In this document: positions 46,201 to 57,603 of the stretch, piece after piece
Numbering within the stretch: position 1 is the first letter of the stretch
Layout of the letters: each line of letters begins with the position of its first letter
Assembly: GCA_035079385.1 (NCBI GenBank)
Contig: JAVHKY010000030.1
Coordinates: forward strand, 7,727,001 to 7,791,000
Direction: 5' to 3'
DNA from: Aspidiotus rigidus
Lineage: Eukaryota > Arthropoda > Insecta > Hemiptera > Diaspididae
DNA length: 64,000 bases
The notes under the pieces: model-generated
The model's database searches: none
Seen by the model: only the letters and a program-made list of their open reading frames with translations
What the model was told of the DNA's origin: nothing
Translations under genes and position numbers: made by a program

Positions 46201-47579
46201 GTTCATAACTCCAGACACTTACCTCGCCAACTAGCCTACATTTTCATTTATCCGATGTATTACTCTCCCCTCCTCCTCTCACATGCAGGAAAATTATTTA
46301 AATACGAACTTGGTCATAGTCGAAAGTTCTTATTTGAACAATCAATAATTCTTATTACCAGAAGAATATTGATTGTAGGAGAATAAATGAGAGTGGATTA
46401 AAGAGAATGATGCGAAAATATATTGCAAACATTGTTTTCTGGAGGTGAATTTCCATCAAAATGTTTGTTTTTTTTCTTCTCGATGTTTAGAATATACGTT
46501 GTTGTTGAGTACGTTGACATAGCGCGAGATAAATGTGCAACGTATGGTCTATACGTATGATCGCAGTTTGTTTGCAACAATAACACGTTCAATATCTATG
46601 AAAAAGTACAAAAAAGGTCATGGAATGGTGCTGGTATCGAGAGTTAATGATAGAACTGATGCCGTGCACAGGTTTGTAACACATTAATAATCGCAGAAAC
46701 GATGTGCTTTTTTTTTATTGTACTTCGTTTTATCGATCGAACCACTTTTTTTTCATTCCTCTCTCTTTTGAAAACATATACTAGCACGAGTACGTTCTGC
46801 GGTATAAAGAAGATCCATAAAGTTCGGATTGCTATTCTAAATTTGATTCGAACCGTGTCTAGATTGTTGAAGGACGAAGAAAATATTCGACCGTTACCAG
46901 TGAATGGATATGAACACGTGAGAACTGAGAACAGGATGCTGAGGTTGATGGATCTGTGTACAATTTTTTGTTTTCTTTTGTGTTTATTCTGCCATTTATA
47001 ACTTGATATTCCATCTATTGAATCGCAATTATGTACAGCGTACAGTAAAATTCTATTGTGGGCTGATATATGGTCACAAAGGATTCAATTTTCTAATTGA
47101 TTATAAATGGTTGTTTATTACAGAGGTGAAATAAAGCGGGTTGTTATTCCGTGAAGGAACAACAGACGTACTCTCGCAGGTACTGAGAACTATTTTCGAA
47201 AAAACAAATTCTTTCGGTTTCTTGTAGTACTTCAATAAAGTAGCTAAAAATTTTACGTTATAATGTTAGAACTTGATTTTCTTGTCCTCGATTTCTCGAT
47301 CATTTACTTTCACGTTCGTTTCGACTCAAAAGTTTTTTTATTTTAGATCAACGAGCTCGTCCAGCCATATTTTTATGTTAGTTCTGTTTTACTCTTGAAA
47401 AAGGTCAGTAACCTAATCAAAACGTTGAGTAATAAATTTGTCAACGTGAAATTAGCCAAAAAATTTTTATTGAAATGATTCCCTTGTTGAAAGAATTTAT
47501 GATTGAACAGAAGGTATGGAAGAGAGAGAGGATAAATCTCGGTCTTTGATTACTATTGAGAGGCAAAAATATTAAAAGG
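43251..47579. other. Intronic stretch, mostly unassigned
   Basis: It includes a more CpG-rich part near 44070-45560 that might be regulatory, and a MITE-end-like word (GAGTGTCTAACAGGTCA) near 45688. A 99-codon + strand frame (46702-47001) contains a basic, hydrophilic stretch but matches no family I know. Confidence 0.35.
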
Positions 47580-49085
47580 ATCTCAAGTGTACTGTCCTTC
47601 TATATTAGTGTTCTCTTTTGGTGCACATGCAGCGCCGCCCTTCCCCCTTAGAAGAGTGGGTGAGGGTTGCGTATGCATCAACTTTGTTTCCTCCAACATC
47701 GGAATCGACCCTTTCGGGTATGTTTTCCTTGTCGGAAGAATCTCCCAGGCAAAACCCCACTTCATCCTGACAACCACCAAGCTGCAATGCCCGCAGGCAC
47801 GCTAAACTTTGGAACATACAACAAAACATCATCTTAGTTATAAAAGATCGCTGTTGGAGTGTGTTCTTCTTCTTCATTCTTCAAGAATAATCTTCCTCTC
47901 CTTCATGCATGTCTGTTTGTGGATGGTGACCGCAGCGTGGTTCTGCGTTTGCCTGCTCTATTTCAGATCCATCTTATTCTTCATGACTGTAGCTGCAAAT
48001 GCAGACATATGGTTCCATGCTTTTTCAAAACCTAGCATGGTATCTACCAGACTACTCGAAGCAAGCGCTTCATCTACCCCATTCTCTTGAAAGACCAACT
48101 AAACTTGCCCCGTGTACGCCTCATACTCAGATAAGGTGTGCTGCCCTTGGTTGCAATGTGGATATTTTGCCTGCTCAACTTTCCCTAATTTCTCATGAAG
48201 TATTTGTTGAAGCAGCAATGGCCGCTTAACACTTACGTCTGACCATGATCTTAGATCATCCACTCATCAAGGTCACGTATTGACGTGCTGGTCGTCCATT
48301 TACCCAGCTTTACTCAAAGCAATTCTTGCTTTGTATTTCTCAAGCAAAGAGCGGGTCGCTTCCTGCTCGACCTGTAAAGCCTCTTGATCGGTCATTGTCT
48401 CTTTTTCGTGATGAACACCACCGCTCTCTCCTCACCAAGGAGCTCGATTGTTGGTGAACGAGCTAATACGCAAAGAGTCTCCGTCGAGACAGTGCGGCGC
48501 AAATCTTCGTTGGATCGTTACCATCTCTCTTCTTCTGTTAGGTAACTTCATGGAGTCGACCCATTCTAAGGCACCATATTGGAGGATCGACAAGGCGGTG
48601 CTCATCACGATCTTTCTTCTTACTTCTCTCGGCTCTCCTAGGTTTCTTATCAGGCGGTTTAGGTATGTGATAACACTGCCCGCCTTTTCCACTGTTATCA
48701 GGAATTGGTGCCTGAAGCTCAGCTTTGAGTCCAACTAGATGCCTAAATACCTCCTCACTTTCTTGGTATTTATTTCCACTCCTTACAGGCGACAGGTCGG
48801 TGGACTGAACTTTCGACGGGTCGAAAAACGAATGGCTTCCGTCTTCCCTACTTCAAGTTCTAGTCTGTCCGACTCCGTCCCACGCGTCACTGATTCTAGA
48901 GCTCGGTTTGCCCTCCTCTCCACCGCTACAGTTTTTTCGGCAGTGCATACCACCAGTGTGTTATCCGCATAGCAGATGAACTCAAGATACGGCGGCAGCT
49001 TCACCTCAAAAATCCCGTTGAATGCAACGCATCACAAGATCGGTCCAAGCACCGCTGCTTTCCTTCACCATTGTGCTGTTCTTCA
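47580..49085 (-). pseudogene. R1-like non-LTR retrotransposon, 3' half
   Basis: On the - strand, 5' to 3': RT motif SVLGP-like VLGPIL with a stop, then FNGIFEVKLPPYLEFICYAD (catalytic box YADN at 48971-48960, the second Asp lost); LELEVGKTEAIRFSTRR; the thumb VRRKIVMSTALSILQYG and VDSMKLPNRRR; the C-terminal region ending AWNHMSAFAATVMKNKMDLK and a stop near 47965; then probable 3' UTR to about 47580. Frames shift several times. The element is cut at its 5' side, where a short inverted-repeat element begins at 49090. A second copy lies at 53.0-54.6 kb. Confidence 0.8.
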
Positions 49086-49089
49086 GTGA

Positions 49090-49387
49090 TTTTAACAGCG
49101 AACCTGTTTTATCGGGGGGCGGAAAAGATATCCGTCGTCCAGCCGGCCGGCAACTTTTAGTTCGTTTAGAGGTCAACTTCCTACAGGTCGAAAGTTTTGC
49201 CAAGTTCCCCTCCTATCCCTAATCCCTATCATATATAGCTTGGAGGTCTAAATTTTTGAAGCTCCCTCTTATCATTTATAGTGACGTCACAATTTGATGA
49301 TATCATAGGTCAGTTTCGTGACGTCACAATCTACATTTGTGCCCCATAAAACAGGTTCCCGGCCACCCCTCGTTTAACTCTGTTAAA
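49090..49387 (-). mobile_element. Best complete TGACGTCA/AACCTGTTTTAT short inverted-repeat element
   Basis: About 298 bp. The short end is TTTTAACAGCGAACCTGTTT (from 49090). The other end, inverted, carries the same TTTAACAG...AACCTGTTTTAT words separated by a ~20 bp insert (GTTAAACGAGGGGTGGC-like), ending near 49387. The interior has the CCGTCGTCCAGCCGGCCGG block, two ATATATAG/TTTATAG words, and TGACGTCA at 49282-49289 and 49319-49326. There is no reading frame, so it depends on another element's transposase. It cuts the R1-like RT. Confidence 0.75.
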
Positions 49388-49524
49388 GAATCCGTGAGTT
49401 TTTCCATCTTCTTTGGCGAAAATAGTAGTCAAAATATCTTCGTGCCTTTCCACCATTTTATGAGTATGTGCCCGAAACTGATTTATAGCTCAAATTCATA
49501 CTTCTTTGAGGAAAGAAAATGAAG

Positions 49525-49985
49525 ATTATCGACGCGTTCAGCGCAGTCGACTCCCTATATTATGAATTGATGTCGACTCAATTCACATCCTTGACTGGCA
49601 AAAAACTTGCATGCGACGTCGAAATTCGTAGATTTTAAGTGCAGAATTTGATAGTTTCAAAAACGAGTCGACACTTGGTATTAGATTTAAATGTGGACTA
49701 AAAATCGACGTCGATATTGCGTAAAGTCGGAAAATTTGGAGAAGCTAACTTGTAATGAACCTGAGATCAACATCGATTCGGAGTCAACAAGCGTACATTA
49801 CTAGGGAACTTCAAATCGTCGCAACAGAGCAGTCGATTTTAGTTTCATAGAAGAATTTGAAGACGACTTGTAAATTGACGTCGACTGAGATCGATTTCAG
49901 CAAAAAATCAACGTATTTTTGACCAAGACTTTGAAAGAAATGAATTCTCGGTCAATGTGGTTTCGATCTAGTCGACCTCTCAAGA
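49525..49985. repeat. TCGA/ACGTCGA-rich cluster (copy 2)
   Basis: At least nine TCGA-containing words (ATCGACGCG, AGTCGACTC, TGTCGACTC, GACGTCGAAA, ATCGACGTCGATA, GACGTCGACTGAGATCGAT, TAGTCGACC) are spread over 460 bp in an otherwise AT-rich background. It resembles 39150-39265. No reading frame follows the pattern. Confidence 0.5.
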
Positions 49986-50996
49986 TTGTATCGGTCTCTA
50001 AGATGTGTCAAGTTCCTGGGAGTGCCGTTTGTAAGGTGTCGGGTCAGTTTGGAATCCGTCTTTTGCCTGCGATTCGGAATCTTTCTTCCGATGGCTATGT
50101 CGCTGGAAATATCCTTCTTGCTGATTGTTGTCGTGAATCACAAAGAGGTCTGAAAGGAATCGCAGAGATATAGTATCAAAACTTGGAGGAAAAATACTGT
50201 ATTTCAGGATTCATGGTCCAAGAAAAATTATTTATGCGATGGTAATATTTATAATGATTATGTCCTACAATTTCGAAATACTATGCAATGATTTTACGAC
50301 AGTGACAAGCAATGTATTTGATATTTTGATGTGTGGTGAGTACCGGTTCAAATCAGTGCCTCTCTAACGCAGAAGTTACTTACGTTAGCTTGCATTGAAT
50401 TATTGTTCGACGATAATTTTTAGGTCAAAGGTTGATATAAGATGCTGCGTATATAATAACGTCATTACGTAACGTTTTCTACGTTGATAACGCGCGTTTG
50501 ACAGTCTCGCTTGGTGTATACTTCAAATTCTAGAATCTTAAAATTATTGATGACGGAACTCCGACATGGATATCTCTGTTCAGTAAATGTTGTACGTACA
50601 AGTTTCTACCGCACCGAGTCGAAAGACGTACAAATAGTTTCTTTTCCATCAGAAGCACGTCTTCTATCGTGTTATGCATTCTGGATAACTCGTTTCAGAC
50701 ATTTATGTCTGTTGTAAATAAACGCTGTATTGTGTCGAAAACCTCTTCGATTGAATAATTTCATTTTTATTATTTTATTATCTATTCCGCAATTGTTATG
50801 TTATGAATGAGAATACCTCACCATACGCTCTGTAGGTTGACTTATCTTGAATGATGGCATAGGAAAGCCTAATGTGGCGTGAATCAAATGAATCGTGTAG
50901 TTAGGAACTGAACAGCGGTCATCCATGTACGAGTAAAGGACTACGGTTATTATTCAATACAATTCTAATGAGACTTATTTCATTGTGTGTTTACAG
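49986..50996. other. Last kilobase of the large intron
   Basis: No exon recognised. It ends in TTCATTGTGTGTTTACAG, a good acceptor for the next coding exon. Confidence 0.5.
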
Positions 50997-51155
50997 ATTA
51001 GCAATGGATCCGGTGACATGGACCAGAAAAGTAATATTAGCGGTATTAAAATACAACATCTCACGAGTTCCGCTGGTCTGGGGCATTCGCGATTTCCGAA
51101 ACTAGAAGAATGCGCTCATTTTCATTACGAGCACGTCGAATTGAATTCGTTACAG
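50997..51155 (+). CDS. RhoGAP gene (ARHGAP32/33-like), exon with start of PX domain
   Basis: The 159 bp exon encodes 53 residues in phase 0 at both ends, with acceptor TGTTTACAG|ATT and donor CAG|GTAAGA. After a polar stretch (ISNGSGDMDQKSNISG) comes RFPKLEECAHFHYEHVELNS, which closely matches the FPK.AECAHFHYENVEFGS block of vertebrate ARHGAP32 and ARHGAP33. This is the lead-in and first strand of the PX domain, which binds phosphoinositides and helps place the protein at membranes. The exon's last residues, LNSLQ, join directly to LSLYEEE of the next exon. The gene product is a Rho-family GTPase-activating protein. Confidence 0.9.
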
Positions 51156-51199
51156 GTAAGATTCACAATTACTATTCGACAAGTATTCACCTATATACT

Positions 51200-53029
51200 G
51201 AAGATCTTTTAAGAACCTGTCTTTGTTGAACTCCAGATAATTATAATTAAAGTGGCAGTTGCTATTAAATGGGTGAAAGAAAGATGTTTACAAACTTGTA
51301 CAAAACTTTATTGTCCATTTTGAAAAGAAAGATTGACAGGAGCCTGTATTATTTATTTTCGCCTAAGGGTTTGGAAATACGGCTCATAAAATTGCGCGAC
51401 AGGAGAATTGTGGGACAATATTTTCAAGAATAGAAAATCAATATCAACTTATTTGAAAACTAAATCCGAAAAAGAGAAGTCCGGAACGTACACCTGCTCT
51501 TCCGGATTCTTCGACCCGACGTACTTTCCAACAGATTATCAAATCCACTTGAAACGAGTAGGAATTCTTACTTTTAGGCTACATACGACTCAAGGAACTC
51601 AGGAAAACTTGGGAACCTTACTCCTGTAAAATTCATTGAACACCGCTTTCTGCTGAGTGACATAGATATTATTTAAATATTTACTCCACCTCCTCCCCCC
51701 TCCATTGCCAATACATATAATATATAAGTTGTTGTATTGAAGAAATGTGAACTTGAAGTCTCGTGTAAGAGGTAGAAGAGAACAATGATACATAAACGAT
51801 TTTTATACTCGTCTTTCAAGTTTGATCTATGCGTATTTTCGTACTAAAAATGAATTCCGTTTTAACGATTTTTTTTTCACTCCACTGCCCACCGTGTACC
51901 TACAGTGTTTTCGCTTGGAAGCACTCTCTGAATATTGATTCGAGGAGAAACCACAAGGCGTTTGTTGTGTATTTGTTCAACCTTTGACGATCCCTCGACC
52001 TATTGTGAATTTCATTCTGGAACTGTAATTCATGTTTTGTTGTTGAAGAAGTTTTTGTTCATCTTAGTTCCACATCTATGTGAAAACAGTGTCATTACGT
52101 GTCAATAGTAAACATTGTTCTGAGCGAATTATTTAGTCGACGACGCGATGCGGTGCCTGCAATGAAGTTGCTTCCACTCCGTGAATGCAGAAAGAAGGAA
52201 ACGAAAATATTCACGCGCAAAAAGCATGAAAATCCATCCGTCTAAGCCTGACAAGTGTCCTGACAGATGCCCTTCTTTATACGATTGTTTCAATATTGCG
52301 CCAACAAAATAATTACTGCATTTTTATAATGCGTCAATAGCCACTTAGTAACAGTCGTGTAAAAAGCTTTTTGTGGAGAGAAATGTTCTACGGTCGGATG
52401 CAAAACGAACATAGATGAGCAAAAGGTTTAAAGTGTAGCTGAAAGGAAGAACAATTATGCGCTCGCGTCGGGGGAATCGGAAATTGTGTTACGCGAAATG
52501 AGACGTGGAAATTGTGAAACACGAAAAAGGGGAGAGCGTTTGTAATTTCTTTTTTTTTTTCACATATTTTTAGTTTCAAAATGTCGATGGCGCGCGATAC
52601 CGTTGCAGTTCTTTTCTCGAGGCAAGTTCCATCTTTGTCTATGGAGCAGACAGTCAATCTGAGGCTCGAGAGGAAAGTGCGTAACTACCGTGGAAGGGAA
52701 TAATTTCCGTTTTAAAAGAGATCGTATATTTTAAGGTTATATTAATTGGTTGAAATTAAGGAATTCTCGTGTCGTTTGTTTAGCAAAAGTAAACAATCGA
52801 GTACTCACTCGACCCCGATGGTTGACTGTTGTTACTGAGAGTTGCGCTGTTGAAATGTTTATTTTTTTCTCCTTTCGCGGTTCGTCTCGTAATTGAATTT
52901 TTGATTTGTGTACGATTACCAGCCGTCATCAGCGCGTCGTAAACACACTACAAATTCCACAGAGGAAGATGATCATTTAGAAGGCAACTCGTGTTTAAAT
53001 TTTAATCGGCATTATTGTTAGCTATTTAA
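51200..53029. other. Intronic stretch without recognised elements
   Basis: Only short unassigned frames. Confidence 0.4.
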
Positions 53030-54590
53030 ATGATACGATATAATTTGTTGTTGCGCGAAGGGAGCACTGTACAATTTGTTCGTGTACGTATAACTGAATG
53101 TGCGCTTTCTTCCTCTCGGAAGAATCTTCTTGGAGAGCCCCCTCTTTCTCGTGGCAGTCGCCAAGCTGCAGTGCTCCCAGGCACGAAAAACATTGGAACG
53201 CATTACAACAACACCTTATATATAGTAGATTGCTGTTGAGGTCTCTTCTTCTTTCTTGAGGCTCCATTAATCTTCCTCTTCTTCCTGCACATCTGTCTAT
53301 GGATGGTAAACAGGTCTCGTGTAGGTTCTGTATTTGCCAATTCCATTTCAGGTCCATCTTCTTCTTTATGACTGTGGCTGCAAATGCAGACACCTAGTTT
53401 AAAGCTTCTTGATCGGTCATTGTCTCTATTTCACGTTGCACACCACCGCTCTCTCCTCAGCAAGGAGCTCAATTGTTGGTGAACGGGCTAATACGCAAAG
53501 AGCCTCTGTTGAGACAGTGCGGTTACATTACCACACCTCAGCGCAGCTCTTCGTTGAATCTTTACCATCTCTCTCTTTCTGTGAGGTATCTTCATGGATT
53601 CGACCCATTCTAGGACACCCTATAGAATGATCCATAAGGTGGTGCTTATTATGACCCTTATTCTTACTTCCCTCGTCCCTCCTACTTTTCTCATCAGGCG
53701 GCTTAGCCATGAGACAACACTGCCCGCCTTTTCCGCTATCATAGGAAATGGTGCTTAAAACTCAGCTTTTAGTGAAACCAGATGCCTAAATACCTCGTGA
53801 CTTTCTTGGTATTGATTTCAAAGGTGGGTGGACTGAACTTTCAATGTGGTGTGACTGATATGCCCGCCGTCTTACCTCCTGCAAGTTCTAGTCTGGCCGA
53901 CTTGATCAGACGCGTTTCTGCTCTCTACCGCTACAGTTGTCTAGCAGAAAAAGTGGTCATTTAGAAAATGACAAGCTAGTTTTTTTTTTTTATCGATCAA
54001 CACTAGTCTGGCTTTCTTCCACCGCATGAGGAACAGTCGTCCAGCACCTACCGGATTAAATGCAGTGCTGGGTCAACTGAATGTATTACGTTCCAGACTT
54101 AATTCAAACTCTCGTCTGGGCCCGGAGCCTTTCAATACTTACCCCGCGGTCTATTGACTGCTCCATCTACCCCCTCGGTACCTAGGAGGGATATTCCATC
54201 CTCTTTTACTAATGGGTGCGGCTGCTGTGGGAACAAGCCGTCAATAATTCGCCCCACAACATCCGGCTCCATTCGACCCATTGCTATGTTTCCTTTCAAC
54301 TTCTTCGGCACTATCTTGAAGGGCTTGCCAAACCGGTCCTCCTGTACCATTTCGCACCGCTCTTTCCACGCAACACTATTGCTATCTTTTATGGCTTTCT
54401 TGCTTTCTTCACCCTCCCACGAGCCAGCTGGATTTCGGGTGCAACCGCCCGCGCCTCTTTGCGGCTTTTACTACGCTGGTATACCTGATGCTGACGGGCG
54501 CACTCTTTCCTCAACTCGGCATATAGGAATGGCTTTTGAAAGCCCTCATGTGAGGAAATGATCCGGTGTTGAAGCATTTAAATCATTTGG
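53030..54590 (-). pseudogene. R1-like non-LTR retrotransposon, second copy
   Basis: On the - strand the 5' part (54577-54132) gives FLYAELRKECARQHQVYQRS, then FGKPFKIVPKKLKGN and MEPDVVGRIIDGLFPQQPH. This is the linker between endonuclease and RT in R1-type ORF2. RT pieces follow (53970-53530), then the C-terminal MSAFAATVIKKKMDLK at 53393 and 3' UTR-like sequence to about 53030. 53117-53230 is similar to 47730-47845 of the other copy. Much of the RT palm is deleted and stops are frequent. Together the two copies cover most of the 3' two thirds of the element. Confidence 0.75.
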
Positions 54591-56949
54591 GTCTGCGAAG
54601 TTTTCGCACAAGGGTCTAGAGAATCGTGACAGACTCGATTTGTGCCACGTAATGTCAGGGAATTCAAAATTGAAAAAAGTATCGCTAAGTACTTCATTAG
54701 AGGTGTTGTCTTACTGATTTTACAGGGGCTTCATAGCTTGAACTGAAAGAAGCTTTTAGCCCAGTGTTCGGTAGAATTTATATTCTGAAGTAAATTTAGG
54801 ACCACAGTTGCCTTACGCGAATTTTGAAATTGTGATGGGAGGGGTGGCTAGAATTTTTCAAATTCTTCAAATCATGGGACCGCGGACACCTTACGCAAAT
54901 GGCGAGATTAGCGTAGGGAGATCAGTAAGTACATGGAATCATCACAATTGGAATAACCCATCCGGGGGAACTTTACTATACTCACAGGATGGGCAAGCCT
55001 GTTAATACTTATAATATTATCTGAAGAAGATTTGAGTCAAGCACTGTAGATAGTTTTTCGGTTGTTGTTTCAAATTTTCTTTCTGCTACGCTTGATGGTA
55101 CAAGCTATCGAAGTAACAGCATCAGTACTGCGTGACAAGTTGTATCGAAGTTATTGTTTATCAAGTGGTTTTTGATGCGAGTACGTGCTTGGACCACTAG
55201 TTGTCGACTGACGTATGTGAACAACGTCGATATTGTCAAATCAACGACACATTACGATTCAAGACTGCTTGCAGCTTACTCATTTTATGGAATAAAAACC
55301 TAAAAATCATCATTTATGGTGCGTTCAGTCCGTAAAGTATTCACTCGTTCAGAGGGTTTTAAATTAGGTAGTGTAAATTCTGGTTTCCAAAAATTAGTTT
55401 TGTTCTCTAATGAGTCTATTATTTTGAAAAATCAAAATCTCGCTTCGAAAATTAGTGATTTTTCATTTTATTTTCAATCTATCGTCACTACCCATACTCA
55501 TCTCGTACTCTCTGGTCAATGCCTTGAAAATTGTAGTACTGTATTCGTCATCGGCATCATCAATTAATTAAAAAGTAATGATAATAATGATAGAAGAACA
55601 GTTACAATATGGGGTCGTAAAGAAGCATGCAGTATACAACTTGTATATGGGTATGAACGGTATAAACGACGTAAATAATGTGGATGTGCAGTGCTGTAGA
55701 TTTTATCGTTTCACTAATAGAAATTATTACGCCTCATTGAAGTAACCTGTTACGAGCTGGTATTCGAGAATAATTCGAACAATTTGATCATTCCGTTCAA
55801 CGTGCGTGTAAAAATTCACGGCTATTGTAATCTACTTTTATGGCTTTTTCATTCTTACCAGAATGTAGATCGAAGAATTGAAACATCTTCACGAGCTTTA
55901 TTAATCCTGACTGAAATACCTCGTCTAGTGCCAAAAAGTATAACCTGTTTTTCTTTACTCTTTACTAATTTTATCCATTCGCTCCGTGTCTCTTGGATAC
56001 TGATGTCTACTTCAATATACACTTGTATATTTTTTAAGTATGGGATATCGTACTTGTAAATCGTAGCGAATGCATGTGTGGGCCGTCAACTGGGAATACA
56101 TATTGCTGCTGTCTGCAATAGAAGTTGAGATTATCTGCGGAGACGAAACAAAATTTATGTCGTTCCGACTAACAGATAATAATTTTCTTCGTTGCACGGA
56201 TCCACGATTACTGAACCGTCTTCCAAGTACTTATCCGCTTTCTACCGCTTTTCCTCACGCTAACTGTTTTTAAGATGTACTATTGTGATGAAGAGAAAAA
56301 TAAATTGCGCAGAGTCTAACTCTGCGTAAAATCTACGTATATTCTAGTTAAGGATTATAATCTATTCTTTTTTGGCAAATTTTTGTGAATTTCCTAATCA
56401 TTAGTCAGGGACCTTTCGTTTTTGAACTCTCAGCGTACGTATTCGGTGGCGGTACCTCGTACGCTCAGCTTAGCAGAAATTTCAATCAGGAATTAAATAG
56501 AGTCAGAGTATTTGCCATCAGATATCAACCGGGAACCTGTATCATAAGGGGCTTATTTGAAGAACCGCCTTACCTTTAGCAAATTAAGGTTCTTATGAAA
56601 CCAAAGACTTCGACCTTTTTGACGAACTAGAAAAAATACGACTGCCGAACGTTGTACAACAGAAACATCCTGGTTCTGTGAGAGGAGGTGCCCTGACCTT
56701 CTCAGAGGATCTCAAAAGATTTAGTTCGTTAAACTATGCATGAAAAGAGAGGAGAATAATTTTGATCCCGAGTGGAGTTGGGGCTTTGTCCTCGAGGGAG
56801 GTCGAAACAGTTCAACCTTCGAGCTATGTAAACATTGAAGGATATTGATTCGTGCGAAAATTTATAAGGAATGAAGAGGAATCATTGAAACTTATATTGA
56901 GTGTGGTGAGGTGTAATTAGAGCACTGGATATTGAAAAATGTCTCACGT
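54591..56949. other. Intronic stretch without recognised elements
   Basis: A two-unit local repeat (ACGCGAATT / ACGCAAATGG with GACCACAG / GACCGCGG) lies near 54801-54920. No supported exon. Confidence 0.4.
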
Positions 56950-57425
56950 GTACAATTCTACTTAATTGGTTGATCTACGAGAGAACTTTCGGGTACTACC
57001 CCATCACCAGTTGTGTCGCTACTGAAAAACTAGGCCTTAAACAGGAGTTTTGATCCTATTGCTTGTAAAAATAGTACGTTATTGGTTCACTCTTAGAACT
57101 TATTAATTCTTACAATTTGACACTGTGCTCTTATTGGCTATGGTATGCTGCAACGTAATTGGTTCTCTTTTCTGGACTAAGTGCTGCGTTTTTATTGGCC
57201 ATCAGGTTTGCTGGTGTCTTATTGCTTGGTTCTGTTTGTCTTCTCCCGTCCAATACCGGCCTGAATAATTTTTCGCTGTCGACGTGATTACATTGTTCAG
57301 GAGGCTGGCTTTCTTCCTTTTTGCCTTTGCAATCTCCATCTGTTCCCAGAGTTTTCTTCTCTTTGTGAGATTCTCTGCGTGTATGACTTCAAATATTCTT
57401 TCTCCATTGTTCTGTCCTTCGTTAC
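56950..57425 (-). mobile_element. PLE terminal repeat and 3' end, extra partial copy
   Basis: It has the same terminal repeat start (GTACAATTCTACTTAAT) as 28484 and 57538. It is followed by ~250 bp of 3' sequence and the start of the GIY-YIG coding tail (about 57296-57400, matching 57905-58015). It lies head-to-tail with the longer copy that begins at 57538, an arrangement typical of Penelope elements, where a partial copy precedes the main one. A piece of the TGACGTCA-type repeat separates the two. Confidence 0.7.
56977..57014 (-). ncRNA. Hammerhead-like core in a PLE terminal repeat (copy 3)
   Basis: ACAA, CTGGTGA, GGGT-AGT-ACCC hairpin, GAAA, AG-TT-CT, C, then TCGT (one mismatch in stem I). 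It shows the same layout as the copies at 28.5 and 57.6 kb. Confidence 0.35.
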
Positions 57426-57426
57426 A

Positions 57427-57520
57427 GTGTTAACTAGGAATGTCCGCCATCCACCTGGCTGGATAAGCCTCGGAGCTCGAAAATTTTCCAAGTCCCAATC
57501 CTGTCATATATAGAAAAAAA
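57427..57520. repeat. Interior fragment of the short inverted-repeat family
   Basis: ATGTCCGCCATCCACCTGGC, then CGGAGCTCGAAAATTTTCCA and GTCATATATAG follow the body of the copies at 9858 and 49090. Both ends are missing. It lies between two PLE terminal repeats. Confidence 0.5.
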
Positions 57521-57565
57521 AGGGGGAGTTTCCAAATGTACAAATCTACTTTATTAGTTGCTTTT

Positions 57566-57603
57566 ACAAAAGTACTTTCGGGTGTTATCGCATCATCAGT
57601 TGT
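57566..57603 (-). ncRNA. Hammerhead-like core in a PLE terminal repeat (copy 4)
   Basis: ACAA, CTGATGA (exact), a poorer stem II (GCGATAACACCC), GAAA, AG-TA-CT short stem III, T17, TTGT. Stem I and the core are kept; stem II has decayed. Confidence 0.4.

Larger units (their letters stand above)
13069..50996 (+). other. Large intron of the RhoGAP gene, full of transposon remains
   Basis: About 38 kb lies between the donor at 13069 and the acceptor TGTTTACAG ending at 50996. The flanking exons rejoin in phase 0. Further small exons or alternative promoters inside cannot be excluded. The mobile elements within are listed separately. Confidence 0.5.

Noticed and set aside
46702..47001. 99-codon + strand frame with a plausible hydrophilic core
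   Set aside because: I could not connect it by phase to the RhoGAP exons or to any known family.
53022..53393. CxxC...C pattern in the - strand frames of both R1-like copies, taken at first for a gag zinc knuckle
   Set aside because: It lies after the ORF2 C-terminus, so it is in the 3' UTR, and gag should be at the other end of the element.
54154..54561. 135-codon + strand frame
   Set aside because: It is the antisense shadow of the R1-like linker region on the - strand, which has clear family motifs.
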